Source: Negativicoccus succinicivorans
GTDB taxonomy: Bacteria; Bacillota; Negativicutes; Veillonellales; Negativicoccaceae
Assembly: GCF_018373335.1 (NCBI RefSeq)
Contig: NZ_JAHAHH010000048.1
Coordinates: 1-10,306, forward strand
Direction of reading: 5' to 3'
Length of the DNA stretch: 10,306 nt
Shown: piece by piece, positions 1 through 7,000 of the stretch
Layout of the letters: every line of letters starts with the position of its first letter
Numbering within the stretch: position 1 is the first letter of the stretch
Translations under genes and position numbers: made by a program
The notes under the pieces: model-generated
Databases searched by the model: none
What the model was told of the DNA's origin: nothing
Seen by the model: only the letters and a program-made list of their open reading frames with translations

Positions 1-1408
1 GCTGCTGAATGCGCTCGACCGGCAAAAACAGTCGATCCTCGCCCGCGTACTCGATCCGCAAATAATCGCGGTTCGCGCCGTTCAGCGTAATCGTTTCCAG
101 ACCCGTATAGCGACCGATGCCGTGCACCTGATGCACCACGTAATCGCCTTCCGTCAGGTCCGAGAAATAGCGAATCTCGTTGCCGTGACGAACATACTTG
201 CGCCGCCGTTTTTTCTGCGTGCCGAAAATATCCGCAGTGGCGAGCACAACCACTTTTTCCTGCGGCCACATAAAACCGGTATCGACATTTTCCGCAACAA
301 TCGTAACCATGCCCGCCGCCACTTCGTCCGTCGGGAAAATGCCCGACTCGCCCAGGGTCGTTTCCAACGTCGCCCGTTTCGTTTCATCCGCCGCCGCGAT
401 AATTGTCGCGTAACCTTGCCTCGACCATTTTTGCACCGACTGCACAAAATGCGGCCATTGGTTACGAAATGTGGGCGCCGGTCGGCCGTCCAGCGGATAG
501 CGCGCATGAACCTCCGCCCCCGGCACGCGCAACGAAATCAGCGCGAAGAAAACCGTGCTGCGCGCGTGCGAGTCGCGTAAAAGTTCCGCCCACGACCAAT
601 GCCGCTTGCTTTTCCCCGCGTCTTCTTTGCGCAGCGCGCGCAACGCTTCCGCCGTGCGGCTCGGTTCATCGCAAATCAGCGCCCCGTCCGCCAAATACGC
701 CAACAAACTGCTCGCGCCTTCGGGCAGCGCGAACGGCGCCAGCGTCACCGTCTCGTAGGTACTGACGGAACGTTGCGTCACCGGATCAAAACTGCGAATG
801 CTGTCAATTTCATCGCCGAAAAATTCCAACCGCAGCGGATACTCGTAATTCGGCGCGTAAATATCGACGATATCGCCGCGCACCGCGAATTCGCCGCAAC
901 TTTCCACCTGTTCCTCACGCGCGTAGCCTTGCGCCACCAAACGCGCGAACCATGTTTCCCGATCCCGCGCGTCGCCTAAAGAAAGCGTCGTCATTTGCTT
1001 GGCGAGATCTGACGGCGCGGCGATCTTGGCGCTCGCTTCACGAATCGTCGCGATGACCACGGCCGGTTCATCCGTCCGGAGCGCCGCGAGCGCGCGCGTG
1101 CGCAAGGCCCGCGTCTCCGTGCTTTGCGCCGCCACGTGCTGCGGCGCGGGTTCGACCCACGGAAATTCATAAACGGGAATTTCGGGCGCGAAAAAGCGCA
1201 AATCATCTTCCCATTTCTGTCGCGTCGCCGCGTCTTCCACGATGATCACCGCGTGCCGCAAACCGCCTTGCATGGCGGCCGCCACCAGCGCCGCTTCCTG
1301 CGCCGTGCTCCCGCCGTGGATCAGTTGCGCGCCGCGCGTCTGAAACGCGGTCAAAAGCTCCTGCAAGCGCGCGGAGTTTTTTATTTTTTGCCAAAATCCG
1401 GATTTCAT
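1..1408 (-). CDS. mfd: Transcription-repair coupling factor Mfd, N-terminal part (runs off the window)
   Basis: Mfd displaces RNA polymerase stalled at DNA damage and recruits UvrA for nucleotide excision repair. Reading the minus strand from the ATG at 1408 gives 469 uninterrupted codons to the window edge. The UvrB-like module with a degenerate Walker A lies near residues 28-45. A segment at about 173-213 contains VRGDIVDIYAP, then FFGDEIDSIRSFDPVTQRS, which is characteristic of the Mfd/UvrB family. The CarD-like RNA-polymerase-interacting domain begins near 417 (GDYVVHQVHGIGRY) and continues through DYLRIEY and RLFLPVERIQ. The translocase/helicase motor and C-terminal domain, usually 600-700 further residues, lie beyond position 1. 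No strong Shine-Dalgarno precedes the ATG; it was chosen because the next upstream sequence is a hairpin and the folK end. The family assignment is secure and the exact start moderately so. Confidence 0.95.
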   Translation of the reverse strand, partial: MKSGFWQKIKNSARLQELLTAFQTRGAQLIHGGSTAQEAALVAAAMQGGLRHAVIIVEDAATRQKWEDDLRFFAPEIPVYEFPWVEPAPQHVAAQSTETRALRTRALAALRTDEPAVVIATIREASAKIAAPSDLAKQMTTLSLGDARDRETWFARLVAQGYAREEQVESCGEFAVRGDIVDIYAPNYEYPLRLEFFGDEIDSIRSFDPVTQRSVSTYETVTLAPFALPEGASSLLAYLADGALICDEPSRTAEALRALRKEDAGKSKRHWSWAELLRDSHARSTVFFALISLRVPGAEVHARYPLDGRPAPTFRNQWPHFVQSVQKWSRQGYATIIAAADETKRATLETTLGESGIFPTDEVAAGMVTIVAENVDTGFMWPQEKVVVLATADIFGTQKKRRRKYVRHGNEIRYFSDLTEGDYVVHQVHGIGRYTGLETITLNGANRDYLRIEYAGEDRLFLPVERIQQ

Positions 1409-1422
1409 AGTATCACTCACGC

Positions 1423-1447
1423 AAAAAGGGCTTCGCCACGCGAAGCC
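1423..1447 (-). terminator. Hairpin with short T-tract between folK and mfd
   Basis: On the minus strand a 7-bp perfect stem (GGCTTCG / CGAAGCC, loop CGTGG, 1447-1429) is followed after one base by five Ts (1427-1423). This is the form of an intrinsic terminator for the fol operon. The T-tract is short, and the hairpin lies between a candidate promoter and the mfd start, so it could equally act as a leader attenuator or be read through. Confidence 0.55.
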
Positions 1448-1467
1448 GAGGTATTCAAATTAAGTTT

Positions 1468-1476
1468 ATTATACCA
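1468..1476 (-). promoter_or_regulatory. Extended -10 promoter candidate for mfd
   Basis: The minus strand reads TGGTATAAT at 1476-1468, an exact TGnTATAAT extended -10, two bases after the folK stop. No convincing -35 hexamer is seen 16-18 bp upstream, which is tolerated in extended -10 promoters. Predicted initiation near 1461 would give an mfd leader of about 50 nt that contains the hairpin at 1447-1429. Confidence 0.5.
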
Positions 1477-1478
1477 CA

Positions 1479-1961
1479 TCACAAGGTCGCCACTTCTCGT
1501 ATCGCCGCCGCATCGGGCAGCGCCGTTATACGGTGCGCGATCGTTTCGCCCCGATAGGTAAATTCCGCCGCCACATCGCGCAGCGGTACCAGCACGAAAG
1601 CGCGCTCCCAAAAATAAGGATGCGGCAAAGTCAAATACGCCGAATCGCATTGCACGCCCTCAGCGTAAATTATATCCAAATCCAATGTGCGCGGGCCCCA
1701 ATGCACCTCGCGTGTGCGCTCGTTAGCCGCTTCAATCGTCTGCAACAACGCCAAAAAATCCGCCGGCTCGAGATCGCTCTCCACCAACGCCACCGCATTC
1801 AAAAACGCCGGTTGATCCGTCTTGCCCCAGGGCGGCGTTTCGTAGACCGCTGAGGCGCGCACCACCGTCGCGCCGCTTTCCTTCAGTTCGCGCAACGCCG
1901 CGCGCAAATACGCCAGACGATCCCCCATATTGGAACCGAGCGCGACATAGTAGCGGCTCAT
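1479..1961 (-). CDS. folK: 2-amino-4-hydroxy-6-hydroxymethyldihydropteridine pyrophosphokinase (HPPK)
   Basis: FolK transfers pyrophosphate from ATP to 6-hydroxymethyl-7,8-dihydropterin, making the activated pterin used by FolP; it is cytosolic. The 160-residue product matches the usual HPPK length. Visible family features are the N-terminal YVALGSNMGDR (5-15), FLNAVA (53-58), the signature WGPRTLDLDIIYAE (88-101) with the two Mg-binding aspartates D95 and D97, and LPHPYFWERAFVLVPL (112-127), where the more common HPR is HPY. The start codon overlaps the folB stop as ATGA, indicating translational coupling. It is the last gene of the fol operon, with a promoter-like element and a hairpin directly downstream. 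Confidence 0.96.
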   Translation of the reverse strand: MSRYYVALGSNMGDRLAYLRAALRELKESGATVVRASAVYETPPWGKTDQPAFLNAVALVESDLEPADFLALLQTIEAANERTREVHWGPRTLDLDIIYAEGVQCDSAYLTLPHPYFWERAFVLVPLRDVAAEFTYRGETIAHRITALPDAAAIREVATL

Positions 1962-2317
1962 CGTTCCTCCCGCCGCGTCACCGCCACATGTGTCAGCGGT
2001 CCCGGCACCGGCGCGGACGGCTTGTACACCGTCGTCGTAACCGCGCTGACTAAAGGGTACGCGCGCAAAATCGCCGCGTTGATATTCGTCACCAGCGTTT
2101 CCAAAGTGTTGACCGGCGCTCCCGTCAAAATCGCCTGCGCCGTCTGATACACCTCCGCGTAATTCACGCCGTCCGCGATCTCGTCGCTCCGACCGATCGC
2201 CGTCATATCCGTTTCGAGCGTAATATCGGCATAAAAACGCTGGCCGAGTTCCCGTTCCTGCGGCAACACGCCGTGGTAGCCGAATGCCGCGATGCCTTTC
2301 ATTTCAATTTGATCCAT
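1958..2317 (-). CDS. folB: Dihydroneopterin aldolase
   Basis: FolB cleaves 7,8-dihydroneopterin to 6-hydroxymethyl-7,8-dihydropterin and glycolaldehyde, supplying FolK. The 119-residue length is typical. The N-terminus (GYHGVLPQERELGQRF, 13-28) carries E21, VNYAEVY (51-57) carries the catalytic tyrosine Y53, NTLETL (70-75) carries the pterin-binding glutamate E73, and VYKPSAPVPG (97-106) carries the catalytic lysine K99. These match the residues known from the Staphylococcus aureus enzyme. The start lies 14 bp inside the end of folP and the stop overlaps the folK start by 4 bp, so it is an internal operon gene. Nothing unusual is seen. Confidence 0.96.
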   Translation of the reverse strand: MDQIEMKGIAAFGYHGVLPQERELGQRFYADITLETDMTAIGRSDEIADGVNYAEVYQTAQAILTGAPVNTLETLVTNINAAILRAYPLVSAVTTTVYKPSAPVPGPLTHVAVTRREER

Positions 2318-3155
2318 ACGGTCGCTTCCCTGTAATCATATCCATCATCTTCGTCATGCGCACGATCGGCGCCACATCATGCACGCGCAAAATCTTGCAC
2401 CCCGCCATTTGTCCGTAAAGGCAGGTCGCCGCCGTGCCTTCCATCCGTTCCGTCACCGGCAAATCCAGCGCCTGACCGATGAAACCTTTGCGGCTCGTGC
2501 CCAAAAGCCACGGATACGGCAACCGTTCAATCAGTTCCGGTAAACGGCGCAGCACTTCCATATTTTGGAGCGCCGTCTTGCCGAAGCCGATGCCCGGATC
2601 GAGAATCATATTTTCTCCTTTTACGCCCGCATTTTGCGCGAGGCTCAGTGAATGTTCAAAAAATTCCGTCATCGCGTCCAGAATATCGCCTTCATAATCC
2701 GTGCCGTCTTGGTTATGCATCACGATCACCGGACATTGGTGGTACGCCGCCACCGCCGCCATTTCCGGATCATACTGCAATCCCCAAATGTCATTGATCA
2801 TATCCACGCCTTGACGCAACGCCCAATCCGCCGTTTTCGCCTTGAACGTGTCAATCGACGTCGGCACCGTCGCGCGCGCCAACACCGGCGCGAGAAGCGG
2901 CTCCAAGCGCGCGATCTCTTCATCCGCGCCCACCGGCACGAAACCCGGGTGCGATGATTCGCCGCCGATATCGATCAGATCCGCGCCCGCTTCTTCCATT
3001 TCCGTCACATGCGCCAACGCCCGCTCCACGTCGAACCATTGTCCGCCGTCGGAAAATGAATCCGGCGTCAAATTCAAGATACCCATTACCTGTGTCGCGT
3101 CGCCGAGCGTCCAGCTGCGATTATTCTTCAGTACATACGTCCGTTGTTCCGCCAT
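2304..3155 (-). CDS. folP: Dihydropteroate synthase (sulfonamide target)
   Basis: FolP condenses 6-hydroxymethyl-7,8-dihydropterin pyrophosphate with p-aminobenzoate to give dihydropteroate. It is a TIM-barrel enzyme of usual length (283 aa). Motifs in order: MGILNLTPDSFSDGG (24-38), IDIGGESSHPG (61-71), SIDTFKA (100-106), INDIWG (120-125), VIVMHN (143-148), DPGIGFGK (186-193), TSRKGFIG (220-227) and RVHDV (257-261). The loop-2 motif differs from the common GGESTRPG: Ser68 and His69 stand where Thr and Arg are usual. The ATG at 3155 is supported by a strong GGAGG (3165-3161) five bases upstream, inside the 3' end of folE, which it overlaps by 35 bp. The 3' end overlaps folB by 14 bp. Confidence 0.97.
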   Translation of the reverse strand: MAEQRTYVLKNNRSWTLGDATQVMGILNLTPDSFSDGGQWFDVERALAHVTEMEEAGADLIDIGGESSHPGFVPVGADEEIARLEPLLAPVLARATVPTSIDTFKAKTADWALRQGVDMINDIWGLQYDPEMAAVAAYHQCPVIVMHNQDGTDYEGDILDAMTEFFEHSLSLAQNAGVKGENMILDPGIGFGKTALQNMEVLRRLPELIERLPYPWLLGTSRKGFIGQALDLPVTERMEGTAATCLYGQMAGCKILRVHDVAPIVRMTKMMDMITGKRPYGSN

Positions 3156-3711
3156 CTATTCCTCCCAAAAGCGCTAAAACGCGCGCTTCATTCTGACCGC
3201 CCGGCGCCAATGTGCCCAAGCCGCGCACGGTGGTAATCTTCGTATCGGGCGAACTGTCGCCCTTCATCGTCATGCATAAATGCGCCGCGCTAACGCGGAC
3301 AAATACGCCCCGCGCGCGCAGATCGTCCATCACCGCGCGGGCGATTTCTTCCGTCAACCGTTCCTGCAACTGCGGACGACGCGACAACATCTGCACCAAT
3401 TTTTCCATTTTGGAAAGACCCGCCACCATACCGTCGCGAGGATCGTAAATAATATCCGCCGTTCCGAAAAACGGCAGCATATGATGCTCGCAAAGCGAAT
3501 GAAAACGCAAACCCGTCACCGTCAAAAGGCCGTGATAATCCGACGCGAAAACTTCGCCCCAAATCGGTTTGGTCCCTTGCCCGACACCGGACAACAGTAC
3601 CTCATACAGTTCCGCTACCCGCGCCGGAGTCTTTTCCATTCCGAGCGCTGGCAAATCCAGTCCGTACGCTTCCAAAAACGCGCGATACGCTCGCGCCGCC
3701 TTTTCATTCAT
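3121..3711 (-). CDS. folE: GTP cyclohydrolase I (FolE, type IA)
   Basis: FolE converts GTP to 7,8-dihydroneopterin triphosphate, the entry step of folate synthesis. The 196-residue product has TPARVAELY (28-36), the zinc motif SLCEHHMLPFFG (72-83) with C74 and H77, GLSKMEKLV (98-106), RPQLQERLTEEI (112-123) and AAHLCMTMKG (142-151) with the third zinc ligand C146. H76 and H144 align with catalytic histidines of the E. coli enzyme. The C-terminus runs about 27 residues beyond the conserved TVRGLG region; that tail overlaps the folP start region. The ATG at 3711 has GGAGG (3723-3719) six bases upstream. This is the first gene of the operon, with a -10-like box about 40 bp upstream. No tetrahydrofolate riboswitch consensus was recognised in the leader. 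Confidence 0.97.
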   Translation of the reverse strand: MNEKAARAYRAFLEAYGLDLPALGMEKTPARVAELYEVLLSGVGQGTKPIWGEVFASDYHGLLTVTGLRFHSLCEHHMLPFFGTADIIYDPRDGMVAGLSKMEKLVQMLSRRPQLQERLTEEIARAVMDDLRARGVFVRVSAAHLCMTMKGDSSPDTKITTVRGLGTLAPGGQNEARVLALLGGIDGGTTDVCTEE

Positions 3712-3749
3712 CCCTTGCCTCCGTCATCTGATTTCGTCACTTTCCATTT

Positions 3750-3755
3750 ATTATA
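3750..3755 (-). promoter_or_regulatory. -10 box candidate for the fol operon
   Basis: An exact TATAAT reads on the minus strand at 3755-3750, preceded by GTG, about 40 bp before the folE ATG and 27 bp before its GGAGG. No recognisable -35 hexamer exists at 16-18 bp spacing because that stretch is GC-rich. The call rests on the -10 and its position alone. Confidence 0.4.
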
Positions 3756-3773
3756 CACGTTAGTTCACGCGCG

Positions 3774-3809
3774 CGGGTACTTTTCGGCACGGAAAAGTAA
3801 TCCTACCCG
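3774..3809. other. Inverted repeat upstream of the fol promoter
   Basis: TACTTTTC (3778-3785) and GAAAAGTA (3792-3799) form an 8-bp perfect inverted repeat around a 6-base centre. Flanking CGGG and CCCG extend it with a 6-base asymmetric bulge. It lies 19-54 bp upstream of the fol -10 box, over the expected -35 region. It may be an operator or a structural remnant; no known binding consensus was recognised. Apart from this element, the -10 box and the terminator at 3951-3983, nothing was seen in the 308-bp gap 3712-4019. Confidence 0.35.
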
Positions 3810-3950
3810 TTCTTTCTCGGATAATACGAAAATTTTGCCCTCAGAAAAAATCGCTCAATGAAGTAATTGCCATAACAAGCCGCCGCTGCCGTCTTGCTTT
3901 TTAACCGTATATAAATCAAAACTCGGCGAGCCGATACGTTTTTCCATGCG

Positions 3951-3983
3951 AAAAAGGTCACGGCGTACGTCGTGACCTTTTTT
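3951..3983 (-). terminator. Strong hairpin terminator after TAA1 (potentially bidirectional)
   Basis: A near-perfect palindrome with A-run and T-run flanks: GGTCACG (3956-3962) pairs with CGTGACC (3971-3977), continued inward by two further pairs across one mismatch/wobble to a GTAC centre. On the minus strand it is followed by five Ts, 37 nt after the TAA1 stop, so it terminates TAA1 transcription. On the plus strand six Ts follow, so it could work in both directions. It insulates folE from the adhesin gene. Confidence 0.85.
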
Positions 3984-4019
3984 CTGTTCCGAAAGAATGA
4001 TCTTTCCGGTAATAATCTT

Positions 4020-7000
4020 TTATTTTGCTGCCTGCGCTTGGAGAAGCTGGAGCTGGCGCATGATTTCCTGCATCTGCGCGTCTCGTTCCTTATCCTTGGC
4101 TTTCATTTCCTGAATTTCCTTGCTCTGTTCTTCCAGTTTTTGCGCCATTTCAGGGCGGGAAAGTTTCATATACTCGTTGCCCTTGCCCACTTTCATGGAG
4201 AAGCCTACATTGAGCATATTTTCTCCGCCGCCGAATGATCCGCCGACGCTGAACATGGTGTCTTCATTCGGACGATAGTACGCGCCGATCGCGACGGCGT
4301 TCGCGCCGCTGTAATTACCGTAGCCGGCCGCGAAGTCCCATTTGTTATCCGGATCAAAGTCCAGCGGATGGAGAGCGGCAAGCGCAGCCGCTCCCGCGCC
4401 AACTCTATCGATACGGCCGTCCAGTTCACTCACTTTGCCTCCGAGAACGGAGATGTTCTGACTGTTCATTGCCACGCCATCTCTGACGACATTAAGTTGT
4501 TTGACGTTGACCGCGTCATTGTCCGCTTTACCGTCAGCCACGTTCGTGATTTTCTTGCTGTTAGCGTTAATGCCTTTGTCATTGATGTAGGTTTTATCGC
4601 CGACTTTATATTCATTGGCCGTGACGCTGTCTACGGAAATATCTTTCTTGAGAGAAACCGTATACTCCGATGCGCCTTCCGTAGCCGGTGTAACTGTGAT
4701 ATTATCTCCGGCTTTGACCATCGTGCGGCTCGCTTCCTGTGTAGCCGCCATGGCTTTTTTCAGCTGCTCTTCGGTAGCTGCTCTACCTTTTGTGGCAAAG
4801 TCATCAGCATCAATCGTTGTATTCGTCAGTCCGGTGACTTCACCCTTGTCACCTGTCCCGTCAATGCTTACTTTGCCTACTTTGACTTTGTCATCGAGGC
4901 TTACCTTGTAATTAACCGGCTTACCGTCTTCTGCCGTGTTTTCAACTTTGACGCCGGTGTCCTTATCTCCCTCGACCGTGACCTTAGCACCTTCTATTTT
5001 TTGGTCGATACTGTTTTCAATCTTGGTCACTCTGCCATCAATGTTCTTAATATTCGTTGTATTGTCGTTGATCTGTTTTTTAGTAGCGTCATTCAGGTCG
5101 ACAGTAACATCATTTCCTTTGACGGTGACTTTTGTATTTTCTCCGTTTTTGAAGTTGACGACGCTGTCTTTCTTGATGATGCGTTCATCTTTACCGTTGG
5201 CCTGAAGCTTCCAACTGCTGACATCCGTTGTTCCCGTGGTGATGTTATTGACGGTTTTATTGAGTTCCCAAAGGTCGACATTTCCTTCTTTTCTTGTAAT
5301 GGTTACGTTTCCGCCGGTGATGTTGGTGACGTTATCTCCGTCTTTAAATTCCGCGCTAGTGAGACCTTTGAGCTTCTTGGACAGTTTGACCGCCATGCCG
5401 CCGTTATCGCCGGCTGTTCCTACCACGCCGATATTGTCATCAGAGAGGTCTTCTGCTTTCGCACCACCTGTAATGTTCAGTTGCTGATTCAGTTTGCGGG
5501 TCACGACAGTGTCGTTGTCTCCTTTGAATTTCAGGCCGTCGTCCAAGGTAGCCACTTCATGGTCGTTGCCGTCTTTGTCTTTGTAGATGATACGGGTAGT
5601 GGTTTCACCGTCTTTGCCATCTGCACCGGCTTTTCCTTGTCCTACGCGGATTTCAGCGCTCGTCCCGTCTTTACCGTTGATGCCGATTTTACCGTCTTTG
5701 CCGTCTTCTCCGGCTTTGCCGATGGTGATTTCGTCATTCAGGGAGAGGTCATAAGTCAACTGCCCGTCGGTGTCTGTTTTCGTGATTTTCAGATTGCCCT
5801 CGGTGTTGTTTTCTTTTCCGTCTACCATGACTTTAGTCGCTTTGCCGCTGGTGTTGACCATCTTCTTCAAGTCGGTAATGTCGGTCGCGTTCTTATCCGC
5901 TTTTTCATTCACGACTTTCAGCTGTGCCACGTTCACCGCGTCGGTGTCTTCTGTTCCTGCGGCTACGTTCGTAATCTGGCGGCTTGTAATAATTTTGTTC
6001 CCTGCTGCGTCCACACTTTCTCCGCCTACACTGACTGCCCCTCTATTGGCTTTCCATGTGGCTTCCAGTCGGTTCTTCGCTTCCAGAGCCTTTACAAAGT
6101 CTTGATGCTGTCCTTTCCATGCGTCAAGAGCCGCCTTCGCAGCATCTTTTTCACCTTCACTTGCGTCAAAATATGCGTTTGTTAATCTTTCGTATTCCGC
6201 TTTTGATGCATTGATTGTTGCTGTCCAGTTATCATAGTCCGTTTTTTTGTCCAGCGCTGTCAGTACATCATCAAGGGTCGTACCACTGGCAGATGCAAAA
6301 TAGCCAACTGTTCCTGCTTCTCTGCCGGCGACAGCGTCATTTCCTAGAGCAACGCTGCCATCTGCCTGTGCTTTCGTTCTTATACCTAAAGCCATAGAAC
6401 TCTTGCCGATTGATTCTGCTTTCATCCCGGCTGCTATAGAGGTATCACCTTTTGCATGTGCCTCTGTACCGAAGGCTGCAGATTTTGCCCCCTCTGCTTT
6501 TGCTTGACTTCCTAACGCCGTGGAATAGCGCCCTTGTGCTTGTGCTTTATTTCCTAATGCCACGGACTGGGCCCCTCCTGCTTGTGCGCTATGTCCTAAT
6601 GCCGTGGATTCTTCCCCTTGCGCTTTTGCGACAACTCCTAATGCAGTGGACCAGATCCCTTGTGCTTCTGCTCCAGATCCTAATGCCGCGGAAGCTACTC
6701 CTCCTGCTTTTGCTACATATCCTACTGCCACGGAATTTACCCCTTGTGCTTGTGCTATATATCCTATTGCCATGGAGTTTTCCCCTTGCGCGATTGCCTT
6801 ACCTCCTATGACCAGCGAATTCAATCCCGTCGCGCCGTCATTGTTGTAGTTCGAACCTGCACCTGTCTTCACGCCGTTGACGGAGAAGTAGTGGACTGTT
6901 TTCTTTTCTGTTTCCAGTTTTTGCAAGACAGCATCATAGACAGCCTTCTGGTCAGCTGTCAGTTCCGCAGCAACAGGTGATATACCTGCTGTCATGAAGC

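Noticed and set aside
122..1394. Several short open frames on both strands at the left end (for example 122-580 plus, 154-507 minus, 1124-1561 plus)
   Set aside because: All are out-of-frame shadows of mfd, whose own frame is fully open from 1408 to the window edge and carries diagnostic motifs.
3712..3760. Possible tetrahydrofolate riboswitch in the folE leader
   Set aside because: The predicted leader is only about 30-40 nt and none of the conserved riboswitch core was recognised.
3855..3947. A 30-codon minus-strand frame (MEKRIGSPSFDLYTVKKQDG onward), in frame with TAA1 beyond its stop codon
   Set aside because: It starts at the edge of the TAA1 terminator hairpin with no ribosome binding site. 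The open extension from the TAA1 stop passes through the terminator, so chance is the simplest explanation.
4368..6185. A 605-codon open frame on the plus strand opposite TAA1
   Set aside because: It is the antisense shadow of the TAA1 stalk. The opposite strand has clear TAA domains, and the plus-strand product is a Phe/Val/Ser-rich sequence with no recognisable domain and no plausible ribosome binding site.
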